Assembly (NCBI RefSeq): GCF_002887815.1
Contig: NZ_PDHO01000001.1
Location: 1 to 64,000, forward strand
Source: Mycobacterium sp. ENV421
Lineage (GTDB): Bacteria > Actinomycetota > Actinomycetes > Mycobacteriales > Mycobacteriaceae
Direction of reading: 5' to 3'
DNA length: 64,000 nt
Below the pieces are notes generated by a model. The model did not search any database. It saw only the letters and a list, made by a program, of their open reading frames with translations, and was not told the origin of the DNA. The translations under genes were made by a program, and so were the position numbers. Shown here one piece after another: positions 37,013 through 45,027 of this stretch; within the stretch, counting starts at the first letter, position 1; each line of letters opens with the position of its first letter.

Positions 37013-38471
37013 AATCTGGAGCGCCCCCACGCAGATACACCGTGGTGGTGTGGGTGAAGAACTCGCGGGCCGCGGTGCCCTGCTCTTTGGGGCCGAGCCC
37101 GCTCTTCTTCGCCCCGCCGAACGGCACATGCGGATCCGCCCCCGCGGATTCCGAGTTGATGTGCAGCACGCCGACGTCGATGTGCTCGACAGCGTGCAGC
37201 GCGCGGGTCAGGTCCTGGGTGAAAACAGCTGCAGACAACCCGAATTCGCTGTCATTGGCCAATGCGAATGCCTCGTCGGCATCCGTGGCGCGCCGCGCCG
37301 CCAGCACCGGGCCGAACAACTCCTCGGACCAGATGTCGGCCTGCGCCGTCAACTCCACCAGCGTGGGTGCGACGAAAAAGCCCTCCGCCAGCAGGCCTTT
37401 GAAGTAGGGCTCGCCGCCGGCCAGCACTTCGACGCCTTGGTTCATCGCGGTGCCCAGGCCCCCGTAGATATTCCGCTGCGCAGTACCGGTGATCACCGGA
37501 CCCATCTGCGTCGCGTCATCCGTCGGGTCACCGACCACCAGCGCCTCGACCCGGGTCGCGAGCTCGTCGAGGAAGCGGTCGGCAATTGCCTCGGTGATGA
37601 TCAATCGTGATGTGGCCGTGCATTTTTGGCCGGTGGAGCGGAATGCGCCCAGCATCACCTGGTCCAGGGCGAGCGCGATGTCCGCGTCGTCGAGGACCAC
37701 GGCCGCGTTCTTTCCGCCCATCTCGGCCTGGACCGGCACGCCCCGGGCCGCGGCTGAGGCGGCGATGCGGCGGCCCACCGCGGTCGAGCCGGTGAAGCTG
37801 ATCGCGGCGAGGTCCGGGCGTTCGACCAGTGCCGCACCGATCGCGGACTCGCCGATCACCAGATTGAGCACACCCGGCGGAAGGCCGGCCGATGTCAGCG
37901 CCTCCGCGAGCCGGACCGCCAGCAGCGGGACGGTGGTCGCCGGCTTCCAGACCACGGTGTTGCCATAGACCAACGCCGGAGCGATCTTCCAGGCGGGAAT
38001 TGCGATGGGGAAGTTGAACGGCGTGATGACGGCGACGACGCCGACCGGCTTGCGGGTCACGAGAATCTGCTCACCCGCTCGCGGTGAGGCGAAGATCTCG
38101 CCGGACTGGCGGTCGCCTTCGTTGCCGTAGTAGCGCAGGATCTGGGCAGCCCGGCGAACCTCACCGATGCCCTCGGCCTTGGTCTTGCCCTCCTCGGTCG
38201 CCAGCTCGAGACCCCATGCCTCGGCGTTGCGCTCGACGACGGCGGCCGCCGCCGCCAGGATGGCTCCGCGCTGATGGATGGGTGTGCGGGCCCAGCCCGT
38301 CAGCGCCTCACCTGCCGCGCCGACGGCACTGTCGACATCGGCTGCTGTTGCGCAATGTCCTTCGGCGACAACCGCACTCGGCCGCGTCGGGTTGACACTG
38401 CTGATGGCGTCGCCGTGGCCGGCCTGCCATTCTCCGGCGATCAGATGCCGCAGTTCGGTCGCGTCGGTCAC
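37011..38471 (-). CDS. Aldehyde dehydrogenase (semialdehyde type)
   Basis: 486 aa ALDH-superfamily enzyme, GTG start. The nucleotide/active-site motifs are ITPFNFPIAIPAWKIAPAL, FTGSTAVGRRIA, the general base in EMGGKNAAVV and the catalytic Cys in STGQKCTATSR. The sequence style is that of alpha-ketoglutarate-semialdehyde or similar dicarboxylic semialdehyde dehydrogenases; exact substrate unknown. It is the last gene of the operon gabD-gcdH-aldH, one base after gcdH. Confidence 0.9.
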   Translation of the reverse strand: MTDATELRHLIAGEWQAGHGDAISSVNPTRPSAVVAEGHCATAADVDSAVGAAGEALTGWARTPIHQRGAILAAAAAVVERNAEAWGLELATEEGKTKAEGIGEVRRAAQILRYYGNEGDRQSGEIFASPRAGEQILVTRKPVGVVAVITPFNFPIAIPAWKIAPALVYGNTVVWKPATTVPLLAVRLAEALTSAGLPPGVLNLVIGESAIGAALVERPDLAAISFTGSTAVGRRIAASAAARGVPVQAEMGGKNAAVVLDDADIALALDQVMLGAFRSTGQKCTATSRLIITEAIADRFLDELATRVEALVVGDPTDDATQMGPVITGTAQRNIYGGLGTAMNQGVEVLAGGEPYFKGLLAEGFFVAPTLVELTAQADIWSEELFGPVLAARRATDADEAFALANDSEFGLSAAVFTQDLTRALHAVEHIDVGVLHINSESAGADPHVPFGGAKKSGLGPKEQGTAAREFFTHTTTVYLRGGAPD

Positions 38472-38472
38472 C

Positions 38473-39678
38473 TCAGCGGAACGCAGCCTGGCCGGTCAGT
38501 GCACGTCCGATCGACAGCAGATGCATCTCGGAGGTGCCCTCATAGGTGAGCACGGACTCGAGGTTGTTCGCATGCCGCAGCGGCGAGTACTCGAGCGTGA
38601 TCCCGCTGCCGCCCAACAGGGTTCGGCATTCTCGCGCAATGGCCAGCGCCTCGCGGACGTTGTTGAGCTTGCCGAGGCTGATCTGCTCGGGGCGGGCGCC
38701 CTCGGCATCTTTCATCCGGCCGAGGTGGACGGCCAGCAGCATGCCTTTGCCCAACTCGAGGGTCATGTTGGCCAATTTCTCCTGCGACAGCTGGAAACTC
38801 GCCAGCGGTCGGTCGAAGACCTCACGCTCGCGTGCATAGGCGATCGCGGTCTCCAGGCTGTCCCGGGCCGCTCCCAGCGCGCCGAACACGATCCCGAACC
38901 GAGCCTCGTTGAGGCACGACAGCGGCGCACCCAGGCCGGTGGCCTCCGGCAGCTGTGCCGATGCCGGCAGCCGGACGTTGTCCAGCACCAGCTCCGAGGT
39001 GACCGAGGCCCGCAATGACAACTTCTTGTGAATGACGTTGGCGGTGAACCCGGGTGTGTCGGTCGGTACCAGGAAGCCGCGAATACCGTCGTCGGTTTGT
39101 GCCCACACCGTGGCCACATCGGCGAGATTGCCGTTGGTGATCCACATCTTGGTGCCGTCGAGTACCCAATCCGCGTCTTTTCCTGCCCCGGAGCGCCTCG
39201 CCTTGGTGCGCATCCCGGCCGGGTTGGAACCGAAGTCCGGCTCGGTCAGCCCGAAGCACCCGATCGCCTCGCCGGTCGCCAGGCGGGGCAGCCACTCGTT
39301 CTTCTGTTCCTCGGAGCCGTACCGGTAGATCGAGAACATCGACAGCGAGCCCTGGACCGACACGAAGCTGCGGAACCCGCTGTCACCGGCCTCGAGCTCC
39401 ATGCACGCCAAGCCGTAGCTGACCGCATTGGTCCCCGCGCAGCCGTAGCCCTGCAGGTGCATGCCCAACAAGCCCATGCCGCCGAACTCTTTGCCGAGTT
39501 CTTTTGGCAGGGTGCCGGATTCGAACCAGTCCTCGACATTCGGCCGAAGCCTGGTGTCGACGAACTTGCGGACGGTGGCCGCGATGTCGCGCTCGTCGGA
39601 GTCGAGCAACCGGTCGGTCGCGAACAGCTCCAGCGGGGTGTAGGTGTCTTTCTTGGCCGGAGCCGTGGTGGTGCTCAT
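38473..39678 (-). CDS. gcdH: Glutaryl-CoA dehydrogenase-like acyl-CoA dehydrogenase
   Basis: 401 aa. The diagnostic segments of GcdH are present: GCFGLTEPDFGSNPAGM, DGTKMWITNGNLADVATVWA, KKLSLRASVTSELVLD, GKLNNVREALAIAR and the catalytic Glu in VLTYEGTSEMHLL. GcdH oxidises and decarboxylates glutaryl-CoA to crotonyl-CoA in lysine, tryptophan or glutarate breakdown. The neighbours are semialdehyde dehydrogenases, which fits a glutarate-semialdehyde to glutarate route; the CoA-activating step is not in the window. Spacing to gabD is 3 bases. Confidence 0.9.
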   Translation of the reverse strand: MSTTTAPAKKDTYTPLELFATDRLLDSDERDIAATVRKFVDTRLRPNVEDWFESGTLPKELGKEFGGMGLLGMHLQGYGCAGTNAVSYGLACMELEAGDSGFRSFVSVQGSLSMFSIYRYGSEEQKNEWLPRLATGEAIGCFGLTEPDFGSNPAGMRTKARRSGAGKDADWVLDGTKMWITNGNLADVATVWAQTDDGIRGFLVPTDTPGFTANVIHKKLSLRASVTSELVLDNVRLPASAQLPEATGLGAPLSCLNEARFGIVFGALGAARDSLETAIAYAREREVFDRPLASFQLSQEKLANMTLELGKGMLLAVHLGRMKDAEGARPEQISLGKLNNVREALAIARECRTLLGGSGITLEYSPLRHANNLESVLTYEGTSEMHLLSIGRALTGQAAFR

Positions 39679-39681
39679 GGG

Positions 39682-41025
39682 TTATCCGATCCGGATCAGT
39701 TTCTTGTTGACGAACTCGTCGATGCCGAACCGCCCCAGCTCCCGTCCGAAACCGGAGCGCTTCACTCCGCCGAACGGCAGCTCGACCCCGTCGGCGCCGA
39801 CCACGTTCACGAACACCATTCCGGCGTCGATCTTGTCGGCTACCCGCTTGGCCTGCTCTTCATCGGTGGTGAACACGTAGGAGCCGAGCCCGAACGGGAT
39901 GTCGTTGGCCAGCTCCACTGCCTCGTCCTCGGAATTGACCTTGAAGACCATCGCCACCGGGCCGAACAATTCCTCGCGATAGGTCGCCGAATCGGGGGAC
40001 ACACCGGTCAGCACACCGGGCGGGAAGTAGGCGCCGTCGCGCTTGCCTTCCGAGACCAGGTTGGCGCCGTCGGCCACCGCGCGATCGATCTGCTCGGCCA
40101 GCCGCTGGGCCGCACCCACCGACGACAATGGAGCCAGCCCGTCGGCCGCTTCCACCACCTTCTTGGTGAACTTGTCCAGGAACTCGTCGTAGAGGTCGGC
40201 GGAAACGATGAACCGCTTGGCCGCGTTGCAGGCCTGACCGGTGTTCTCGAAGCGGCCCGCCATCGCGGCCTCGACGGTCGTGTCCAGGTCGTCGCTGGAC
40301 AGCAGGATGAACGGGTCCGACCCACCGAGCTCCAAGACCACCTTCTTCAGGTTGCGTCCGGCGATCTCGGCGACCGCGGCACCGGCGCGCTCGGAACCGG
40401 TCAGCGACACCCCCTGCACGCGCGGGTCGGCAATGGCCTCGGCGATCTGCTCATTGGTCGCATACACGTTGACGTAGGCGCCGGCGGGGTAGCCGGCGTC
40501 GTCGAAGATCTGCTGGAGGGCCTCGGCGGACTCCGGGCATTGCGGCGCGTGCTTGAGCACGATCGTGTTGCCCAGCGTCAGATTCGGTCCCGCGAACCGT
40601 GCGACCTGGTAGTACGGGTAGTTCCACGGCATGATGCCCAGCAGCACACCCACCGGGCCGCGCTTGATCACCGCGCTGCCCTCGCCGTCGAGCAGCTCGA
40701 TCGGCTCGTCGGCGAGGAACTTCTCGGCGTTGTCGGCGTAGTACTCGTAGATCGCCGCGCTGAAATCGACCTCGCCGAGGGCCTGGTCCAGCGGCTTGCC
40801 CATCTCGCGGTTGATGATCTCGGCCAGCTTCTCGCGACGCTCGGTGTGCAGTGCGGCCACCCGGCGGATCAGAGCCGCCCGGTCGGCCACTGTGGACGTC
40901 TTCGACCAGCTCCGGAACGCCGCGGCGGCCGAAGCCAGCGCCTGTTCGATCTGTTCGTCGGTCGCTGTCGGGTACTCGCGCACGACTTCGCCGGATTTCG
41001 GGTCGACCACCGCGTACAGACTCAT
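39682..41025 (-). CDS. gabD: Succinate/glutarate-semialdehyde dehydrogenase
   Basis: 447 aa ALDH like mycobacterial GabD1/GabD2. Motifs: GIMPWNYPYYQVARF, LTGSERAGAAVAE, the base Glu in LELGGSDPF, and the catalytic Cys in ENTGQACNAAKRF. It oxidises succinate semialdehyde, and often glutarate semialdehyde, with NAD(P). As first gene of an operon with gcdH it more likely works on the C5 substrate here (inference). The promoter region holds an inverted repeat shared with the divergent XRE-cupin gene. Confidence 0.92.
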   Translation of the reverse strand: MSLYAVVDPKSGEVVREYPTATDEQIEQALASAAAAFRSWSKTSTVADRAALIRRVAALHTERREKLAEIINREMGKPLDQALGEVDFSAAIYEYYADNAEKFLADEPIELLDGEGSAVIKRGPVGVLLGIMPWNYPYYQVARFAGPNLTLGNTIVLKHAPQCPESAEALQQIFDDAGYPAGAYVNVYATNEQIAEAIADPRVQGVSLTGSERAGAAVAEIAGRNLKKVVLELGGSDPFILLSSDDLDTTVEAAMAGRFENTGQACNAAKRFIVSADLYDEFLDKFTKKVVEAADGLAPLSSVGAAQRLAEQIDRAVADGANLVSEGKRDGAYFPPGVLTGVSPDSATYREELFGPVAMVFKVNSEDEAVELANDIPFGLGSYVFTTDEEQAKRVADKIDAGMVFVNVVGADGVELPFGGVKRSGFGRELGRFGIDEFVNKKLIRIG

Positions 41026-41039
41026 GCTTCGTCCTCAGG

Positions 41040-41080
41040 GTTTAGTGGTGTAAAACTATCGAAGTTATATACCGCTAAAC
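41040..41080. promoter_or_regulatory. Operator-like nested inverted repeats between gabD and the XRE-cupin gene
   Basis: Outer arms GTTTAGTGGT (41040-41049) and ACCGCTAAAC (41071-41080) match at 9 of 10 positions. Inside lies AACT-ATCGA-AGTT (41054-41066). The element is AT-rich, centred in the 108-base divergent gap and overlaps probable promoters on both strands, fitting autoregulation by the XRE-cupin protein. Confidence 0.6.
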
Positions 41081-41133
41081 TCCCATGCCACAAGGGCCGG
41101 GTGACTGGCCGTCCGCCGAAGTGAGGTGTCCCG

Positions 41134-41739
41134 ATGCAGGAGGGCACCGGCGTCGAGGTTCTCGCGGGGGTCGACGGCTGGATGACCAGGCTGGGCCCGA
41201 AGCTGCGCGAGCTCCGCAAAGAGCGCGCGCTGACGTTGGAGGCGGTCGCCTCCTCGGCCGGCCTCACCAAAGGTTTCTTGAGTCTGCTGGAACGCGGTCA
41301 GACCACCATCTCGGTGCCCAACCTGCTGCGCGTGTGCGAAACCCTCAGTGTCTCAGTGGGTTCGCTGTTCGACTATCCGGATTCGCCGGTCGTGCGCGGC
41401 GGTGGTGCCCCAGTCGAGATGGGCGGCACCGGAATCCGCGAATATCTGCTGACGCCGGAAACCGAACGCAATCTGCAGGTGATGCGGACGGTGCTGCATC
41501 CCGGCGGCGGGACGGGCGGGGCGTACACGCTGGATTCCGAAACCATCTTCGTCTTCGTGCTGCGCGGGTGCCTGCGTCTGACGGTCGACGGCCAGGAATC
41601 GGTCCTCAAAACCGGCGACTGCTACACCTTCTCGGCCAAGGCAGCGCATTCCTGGGACAACCCGGGACCGGATGTCAGCGAGGTATTGTGGTCGATCACG
41701 CCACCGATCCCGCGGAATTCGGACCCGAATCGGGCCTGA
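41134..41739 (+). CDS. XRE-family regulator with C-terminal cupin domain
   Basis: 201 aa; ATG with GAGGTG upstream. Residues about 20-75 are an XRE HTH (GPKLRELRKERALTLEAVA, then GLTKGFLSLLERGQTTIS). Residues about 110-195 are a cupin barrel (HPGGGTGGAYTLDSETIFVF, LKTGDCYTFSAKAAHSWDN). Such regulators sense small metabolites such as polyamine or amino-acid breakdown products. It is divergent from gabD-gcdH-aldH and very likely their regulator. Confidence 0.9.
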   Translation: MQEGTGVEVLAGVDGWMTRLGPKLRELRKERALTLEAVASSAGLTKGFLSLLERGQTTISVPNLLRVCETLSVSVGSLFDYPDSPVVRGGGAPVEMGGTGIREYLLTPETERNLQVMRTVLHPGGGTGGAYTLDSETIFVFVLRGCLRLTVDGQESVLKTGDCYTFSAKAAHSWDNPGPDVSEVLWSITPPIPRNSDPNRA

Positions 41740-41785
41740 ACGTGCTCTACTGACCAGACAGTGTGGTGCCGGGGAAGGTATTTGG

Positions 41786-42034
41786 GTGGTCAAGAAGTCA
41801 GCGGGAAAGCGCGCTGAGGGCGACGAGAAGATCGCCGTCGATCAGCGCGTCCGTGTCTATGCCGACACCGACGACGAGGTACGGGGCGTCGTGGTCGAGG
41901 ATTTCGGCGACCTGGCCGGCCACGCGGTCGATGTCGGGGACGTGCACATCTCGGATGCGGCGCGGCGCTGGGCGGTTCTCACCGATGCCGGCACCCTGGT
42001 GTTCGTCGACAGCCACCAGATCGCCTCGGAGTAA
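41786..42034 (+). CDS. Small conserved-type hypothetical protein
   Basis: 82 aa from a GTG with GGGGAAGG eight bases before. A basic N terminus (VVKKSAGKRAEG) is followed by an acidic beta-rich body (QRVRVYADTDDEVRGVVVED, then AARRWAVLTDAGTLVFVDS). No signal or membrane segment. Function unknown; I do not recall a named family. It converges with the sulfatase. Confidence 0.65.
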   Translation: MVKKSAGKRAEGDEKIAVDQRVRVYADTDDEVRGVVVEDFGDLAGHAVDVGDVHISDAARRWAVLTDAGTLVFVDSHQIASE

Positions 42035-42040
42035 AGGCCG

Positions 42041-43804
42041 CTAGCCGAACAGGCGTCGGCGTCGCGGCACCGGAGGCCGTCGTGACGCGTACGGCCAAGG
42101 ATTGTTCCGCTCGGGAACCGCGTCGGCGCGCACCTGCTTGAGTTGCGTTCGCAGATTCGCTTTCAGCTCGTGCAACTCGGGATCGGTCCAGCGATTGATC
42201 GCCTCGATCGGGTCGTCGGTCAGGTCGTAGAGCTCCCATTGGTCGTCGAGCGGACTGGTGCGATACGTCTCGCCCCCCATGCCGTTGGCGGCGAGATGCC
42301 GAACCCCGGGCTCGGTCCAGGTGCCCGGGTCGTCGAACGTGCGCACCAACTTCCACAGGTGACCGTCGACCCGGGTGACCAGCCCTTCGAAGTTCGCGGC
42401 GGTGTGTGCTGGAATCCGGATACGCAATGGTGCAGGGGGATTCACCGTCTGCTTGAGGCGTCGGCCCAGACCTGAGGCTCCGGTGTCACCTTCGAGCATG
42501 TTGTCGCGGGTCATGATGTACACCGCCCGTGTGTCGTCGGCAGGCGCCCCGTCGACGATCGGCATGAGATTTCGGCCCGGCAGCGGGTGAACTTCGGTGA
42601 AGGATTCGGAAAGCGTTGCGGCAGTGGACTGTACGTCGATGCCGGCGGCGCCGAGCAGGGTCGGCAGCAGATCCACGTGAGAGGTTGGCGCGGTCACCGT
42701 TCGCTGCTCTGTCGCGCCGGCGCCGACCCGCGCGATCACGAACGGTACGCGGGTTGCCTCGTCGTAAAGGTTGAACCACTTCTGATGCAGTCCGCCGTGC
42801 GCACCGAGCAGGTCGCCGTGATCGGCGGTGCGCACCAGCACGGCTTGCTCCGAGCCGCCGTCGGTCACCGCCCGGCGAACGCGGTCGATAGGCCCGTCCA
42901 CCTCGGCGTGCAACCGGTAGTAGAGGTCCCGATAGCGTTGCGCGCCAGAGTCATAAACCCGCTGGATCGCCGCAGCGGGCCCATACCCGGAGTAGTAGGC
43001 CTCCCGGAAGGCGATCTGCGCGGCGGGCTTGGTGCGCAAGTCTTCTGCCGCGGTGGGCGCGGGCGGAACCCGCGGTGGATCCAGGGGCGAGGGTTCCAGC
43101 GGGCTTCGCAGCGCCCAGGTGGGGAACAGCACGATGTCGTGCGGGTTGACGAAACTCGCCACCAACAGAAACGGCCGCAGTGCCGTCGCGTCACCGACAC
43201 GCCGGCGGGCATAGCGATCCTGCAGCCAGGTCACCACCCGGTCGGCGATCAGCGGGTCGCGCCGGACACCGCTGTTGGCCAGTCCCGCGCCGTGCGGTTC
43301 GGGGCCGACCCAGCCGGAGAACCCGAACGGGGCAAGGGGATCGGCGTCGAGATAGCGTCGTACCGCACCGGGATCGACGACACCGTCGTCGTCATTGGTC
43401 GCCAGCGGGCCACCGGTCTCGGGATCGGTCAGGTCGGCGTGCGAGATGTGCCACTTGCCGTCGTAATGGGTGTCATAGCCCGCCGCGCGGAACCAGTTAC
43501 CCAGAGTGGGCACTTCACCGCGGCGCAGCCAGCGCATCCGCGAATCGTCAAATACCTTTCCGATGCCGTCGGTCTGGGTGACGCCGTGCAGATCGGGATA
43601 CTGCCCGGTGAAGATTGTCGGCCGGCTCGGCACACAGGCCAGCGAGCCGGTGTAGTGGCGCCCGAAACTCACCCCGTGCTCGTCGAACCACCGCCGGCCG
43701 TTCAATACTCGCTGCCGCCAGGCCAGAACGTCGTCGGCCTCGTACGGCGGAGTCGCACGTTCCTCGTCGGTCATCACGATGATGATGTCGGGGCGTTCAG
43801 ACAT
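42041..43804 (-). CDS. Type I sulfatase (arylsulfatase/choline-sulfatase superfamily)
   Basis: 587 aa. The metal site begins IIIVMTDEERA (sulfatases usually DD/DE). The formylglycine motif C-x-P-x-R is CVPSR with Cys57, which must be oxidised by a formylglycine-generating enzyme. The later parts are YDTHYDGKWHISH and VRTADHGDLLGAHGGLHQKW (His/Asp metal ligands). It hydrolyses a sulfate (possibly phosphonate) ester; the substrate is unknown. No signal peptide is evident. The ATG lies inside the end of the SRPBCC gene (8-bp overlap), with GGAGG in the upstream codons. Confidence 0.9.
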   Translation of the reverse strand: MSERPDIIIVMTDEERATPPYEADDVLAWRQRVLNGRRWFDEHGVSFGRHYTGSLACVPSRPTIFTGQYPDLHGVTQTDGIGKVFDDSRMRWLRRGEVPTLGNWFRAAGYDTHYDGKWHISHADLTDPETGGPLATNDDDGVVDPGAVRRYLDADPLAPFGFSGWVGPEPHGAGLANSGVRRDPLIADRVVTWLQDRYARRRVGDATALRPFLLVASFVNPHDIVLFPTWALRSPLEPSPLDPPRVPPAPTAAEDLRTKPAAQIAFREAYYSGYGPAAAIQRVYDSGAQRYRDLYYRLHAEVDGPIDRVRRAVTDGGSEQAVLVRTADHGDLLGAHGGLHQKWFNLYDEATRVPFVIARVGAGATEQRTVTAPTSHVDLLPTLLGAAGIDVQSTAATLSESFTEVHPLPGRNLMPIVDGAPADDTRAVYIMTRDNMLEGDTGASGLGRRLKQTVNPPAPLRIRIPAHTAANFEGLVTRVDGHLWKLVRTFDDPGTWTEPGVRHLAANGMGGETYRTSPLDDQWELYDLTDDPIEAINRWTDPELHELKANLRTQLKQVRADAVPERNNPWPYASRRPPVPRRRRLFG

Positions 43805-44267
43805 GTTGTTCCTCCAGTCGTTTCGCCAGGCACGCGAGGAGGCGATCGAGCTGCGCGACAGATACCCGAGCGAATACTCGTTCGGCAATCCGTTGCAGCG
43901 GATTGGATCCCACGGTCACCGCACTCGTCAGGGTCACCTCGGTGAGACCCCGGGCGATCGGTCGCAGTGTCCAGCGGTTGTGAAGTCGGCGCACCAGCGG
44001 GGGAAGTCCCTCGACGTCGTAGGCAAGTGTGTGCGGCGGGTCGACGTCGGTGATCCGCTCGACGAGCGTTGTGCGCCCGAGCTGCACACGGCGCGACGTA
44101 CCGACGGTGCCGCCGGCCGCTCCGTGATCGAGTACGCAGGAGTGGTCGACGATGTCGGCCCACGAACTGATCGCGCCGAAGTCGGCCAGCACGTCCCAGA
44201 TCTTCTGCGGGTCGGCGGCGATTGCTCGGCTGCGGCGGATGTCGGCCACCGGACCATTCAACCGCAT
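43797..44267 (-). CDS. SRPBCC (START/polyketide-cyclase-like) family protein
   Basis: 156 aa with the helix-grip fold pattern: [22 protein letters not shown] near the N terminus, [17 protein letters not shown] in the middle and [20 protein letters not shown] before the C-terminal helix. These proteins bind hydrophobic ligands or lipids; function here is open. It is translationally coupled to the sulfatase and divergent from mbtK. Confidence 0.8.
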   Translation of the reverse strand: MRLNGPVADIRRSRAIAADPQKIWDVLADFGAISSWADIVDHSCVLDHGAAGGTVGTSRRVQLGRTTLVERITDVDPPHTLAYDVEGLPPLVRRLHNRWTLRPIARGLTEVTLTSAVTVGSNPLQRIAERVFARVSVAQLDRLLACLAKRLEEQHV

Positions 44268-44334
44268 TCGTGATGGTGATGAGGCGAATGTGGGAGGCCA
44301 CCGTCAACGCCGTCGTTGGGCTACGCTGCGCGCG

Positions 44335-44934
44335 ATGAACGAGGTTGTACTGGCTCGCGCGCTCGCCGACCTGCCACAAGAGGTGGCACGAGTTCCGGCT
44401 CCCGTCGTCCCGACCGTCGATCCGCCGTATGCGATACGGGTGGCGACGGCCGCCGATGCCGAGATGGTCGCCGAATGGATGAGCCGGCCGCATCTGGCGC
44501 AGGCGTGGGAATACGACTGGCCCGTCGACCGCTGGCGCCGGCATCTGCAGGCGCAACTCGACGGCACGTATTCCGTGCCGCTGATCGTCAGCCTCGACGG
44601 TGTCGACGACGGGTATCTCGAGCTGTACAGGGCGGCAAAGGATTCGATCGCGCCCTGCTATGACGCGGACCCATACGATCTCGGCCTGCATGCCGCCATC
44701 GCCAGCATGGCGCTTCTCAACCGCGGTGTGGGGCTCGGCCTGCTTCCCCAGATCATGACCAACCTGTTCGCGGTCGAGCCGCAATGCCGGCGGGTGATGT
44801 TCGATCCCGACCACCGCAACGCGGCCGCCCGACGGGTGTGCGAAGCCGCGGGATGTGAATTTGTCGGCGAGTTCGACATGTCGAACCGGCGCATGGCGCT
44901 CTACGCGTTCGAACGGCCTGCTGAGCTCAACTAA
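44335..44934 (+). CDS. mbtK: Lysine N6-acyltransferase of mycobactin biosynthesis, MbtK
   Basis: 199 aa GNAT/IucB-type enzyme nearly colinear with M. tuberculosis MbtK (Rv1347c): [28 protein letters not shown]-type [49 protein letters not shown] and [10 protein letters not shown]. It transfers a fatty acyl chain to the hydroxylated epsilon-amine of lysine, giving the lipid tail of mycobactin. The active His is in RPHLAQAW. I found no good iron box in its own upstream gap; the tandem boxes lie after its stop and face the next gene. Confidence 0.93.
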   Translation: MNEVVLARALADLPQEVARVPAPVVPTVDPPYAIRVATAADAEMVAEWMSRPHLAQAWEYDWPVDRWRRHLQAQLDGTYSVPLIVSLDGVDDGYLELYRAAKDSIAPCYDADPYDLGLHAAIASMALLNRGVGLGLLPQIMTNLFAVEPQCRRVMFDPDHRNAAARRVCEAAGCEFVGEFDMSNRRMALYAFERPAELN

Positions 44935-44935
44935 G

Positions 44936-44954
44936 TATGGTTAGGCGTACCTAT
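44936..44954. promoter_or_regulatory. IdeR-type iron box 1 upstream of the 45028 gene
   Basis: TATGGTTAGGCGTACCTAT matches the iron box TTAGGTTAGGCTAACCTAA at 14 of 19 positions, including the GGTTAGGC core. It begins two bases after the mbtK stop. IdeR-Fe(II) binding here would repress transcription when iron is sufficient. Confidence 0.65.
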
Positions 44955-44960
44955 TGAAAC

Positions 44961-44979
44961 TTAGGTAAGTCTTAGCTAA
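44961..44979. promoter_or_regulatory. IdeR-type iron box 2 upstream of the 45028 gene
   Basis: TTAGGTAAGTCTTAGCTAA matches the 19-bp iron-box consensus at 15 positions. It is centred 25 bases from box 1 and about 58 bases before the GTG of the 45028 gene, overlapping the likely promoter. Two boxes in tandem suggest tight iron control. Confidence 0.75.
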
Positions 44980-45027
44980 TCTCCGACGGCGATACTTACT
45001 CGTCAATATCTTGCAGAAGGAGATTTC

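Noticed and set aside
39028..41124. A 698-codon plus-strand open frame opposite gcdH and gabD
   Set aside because: It runs antisense across two clear enzymes and their junction; no start site or domain supports it.
44268..44334. Search for an iron box directly upstream of mbtK
   Set aside because: No stretch in this gap gives a convincing match to the IdeR consensus; the boxes found lie downstream of mbtK.
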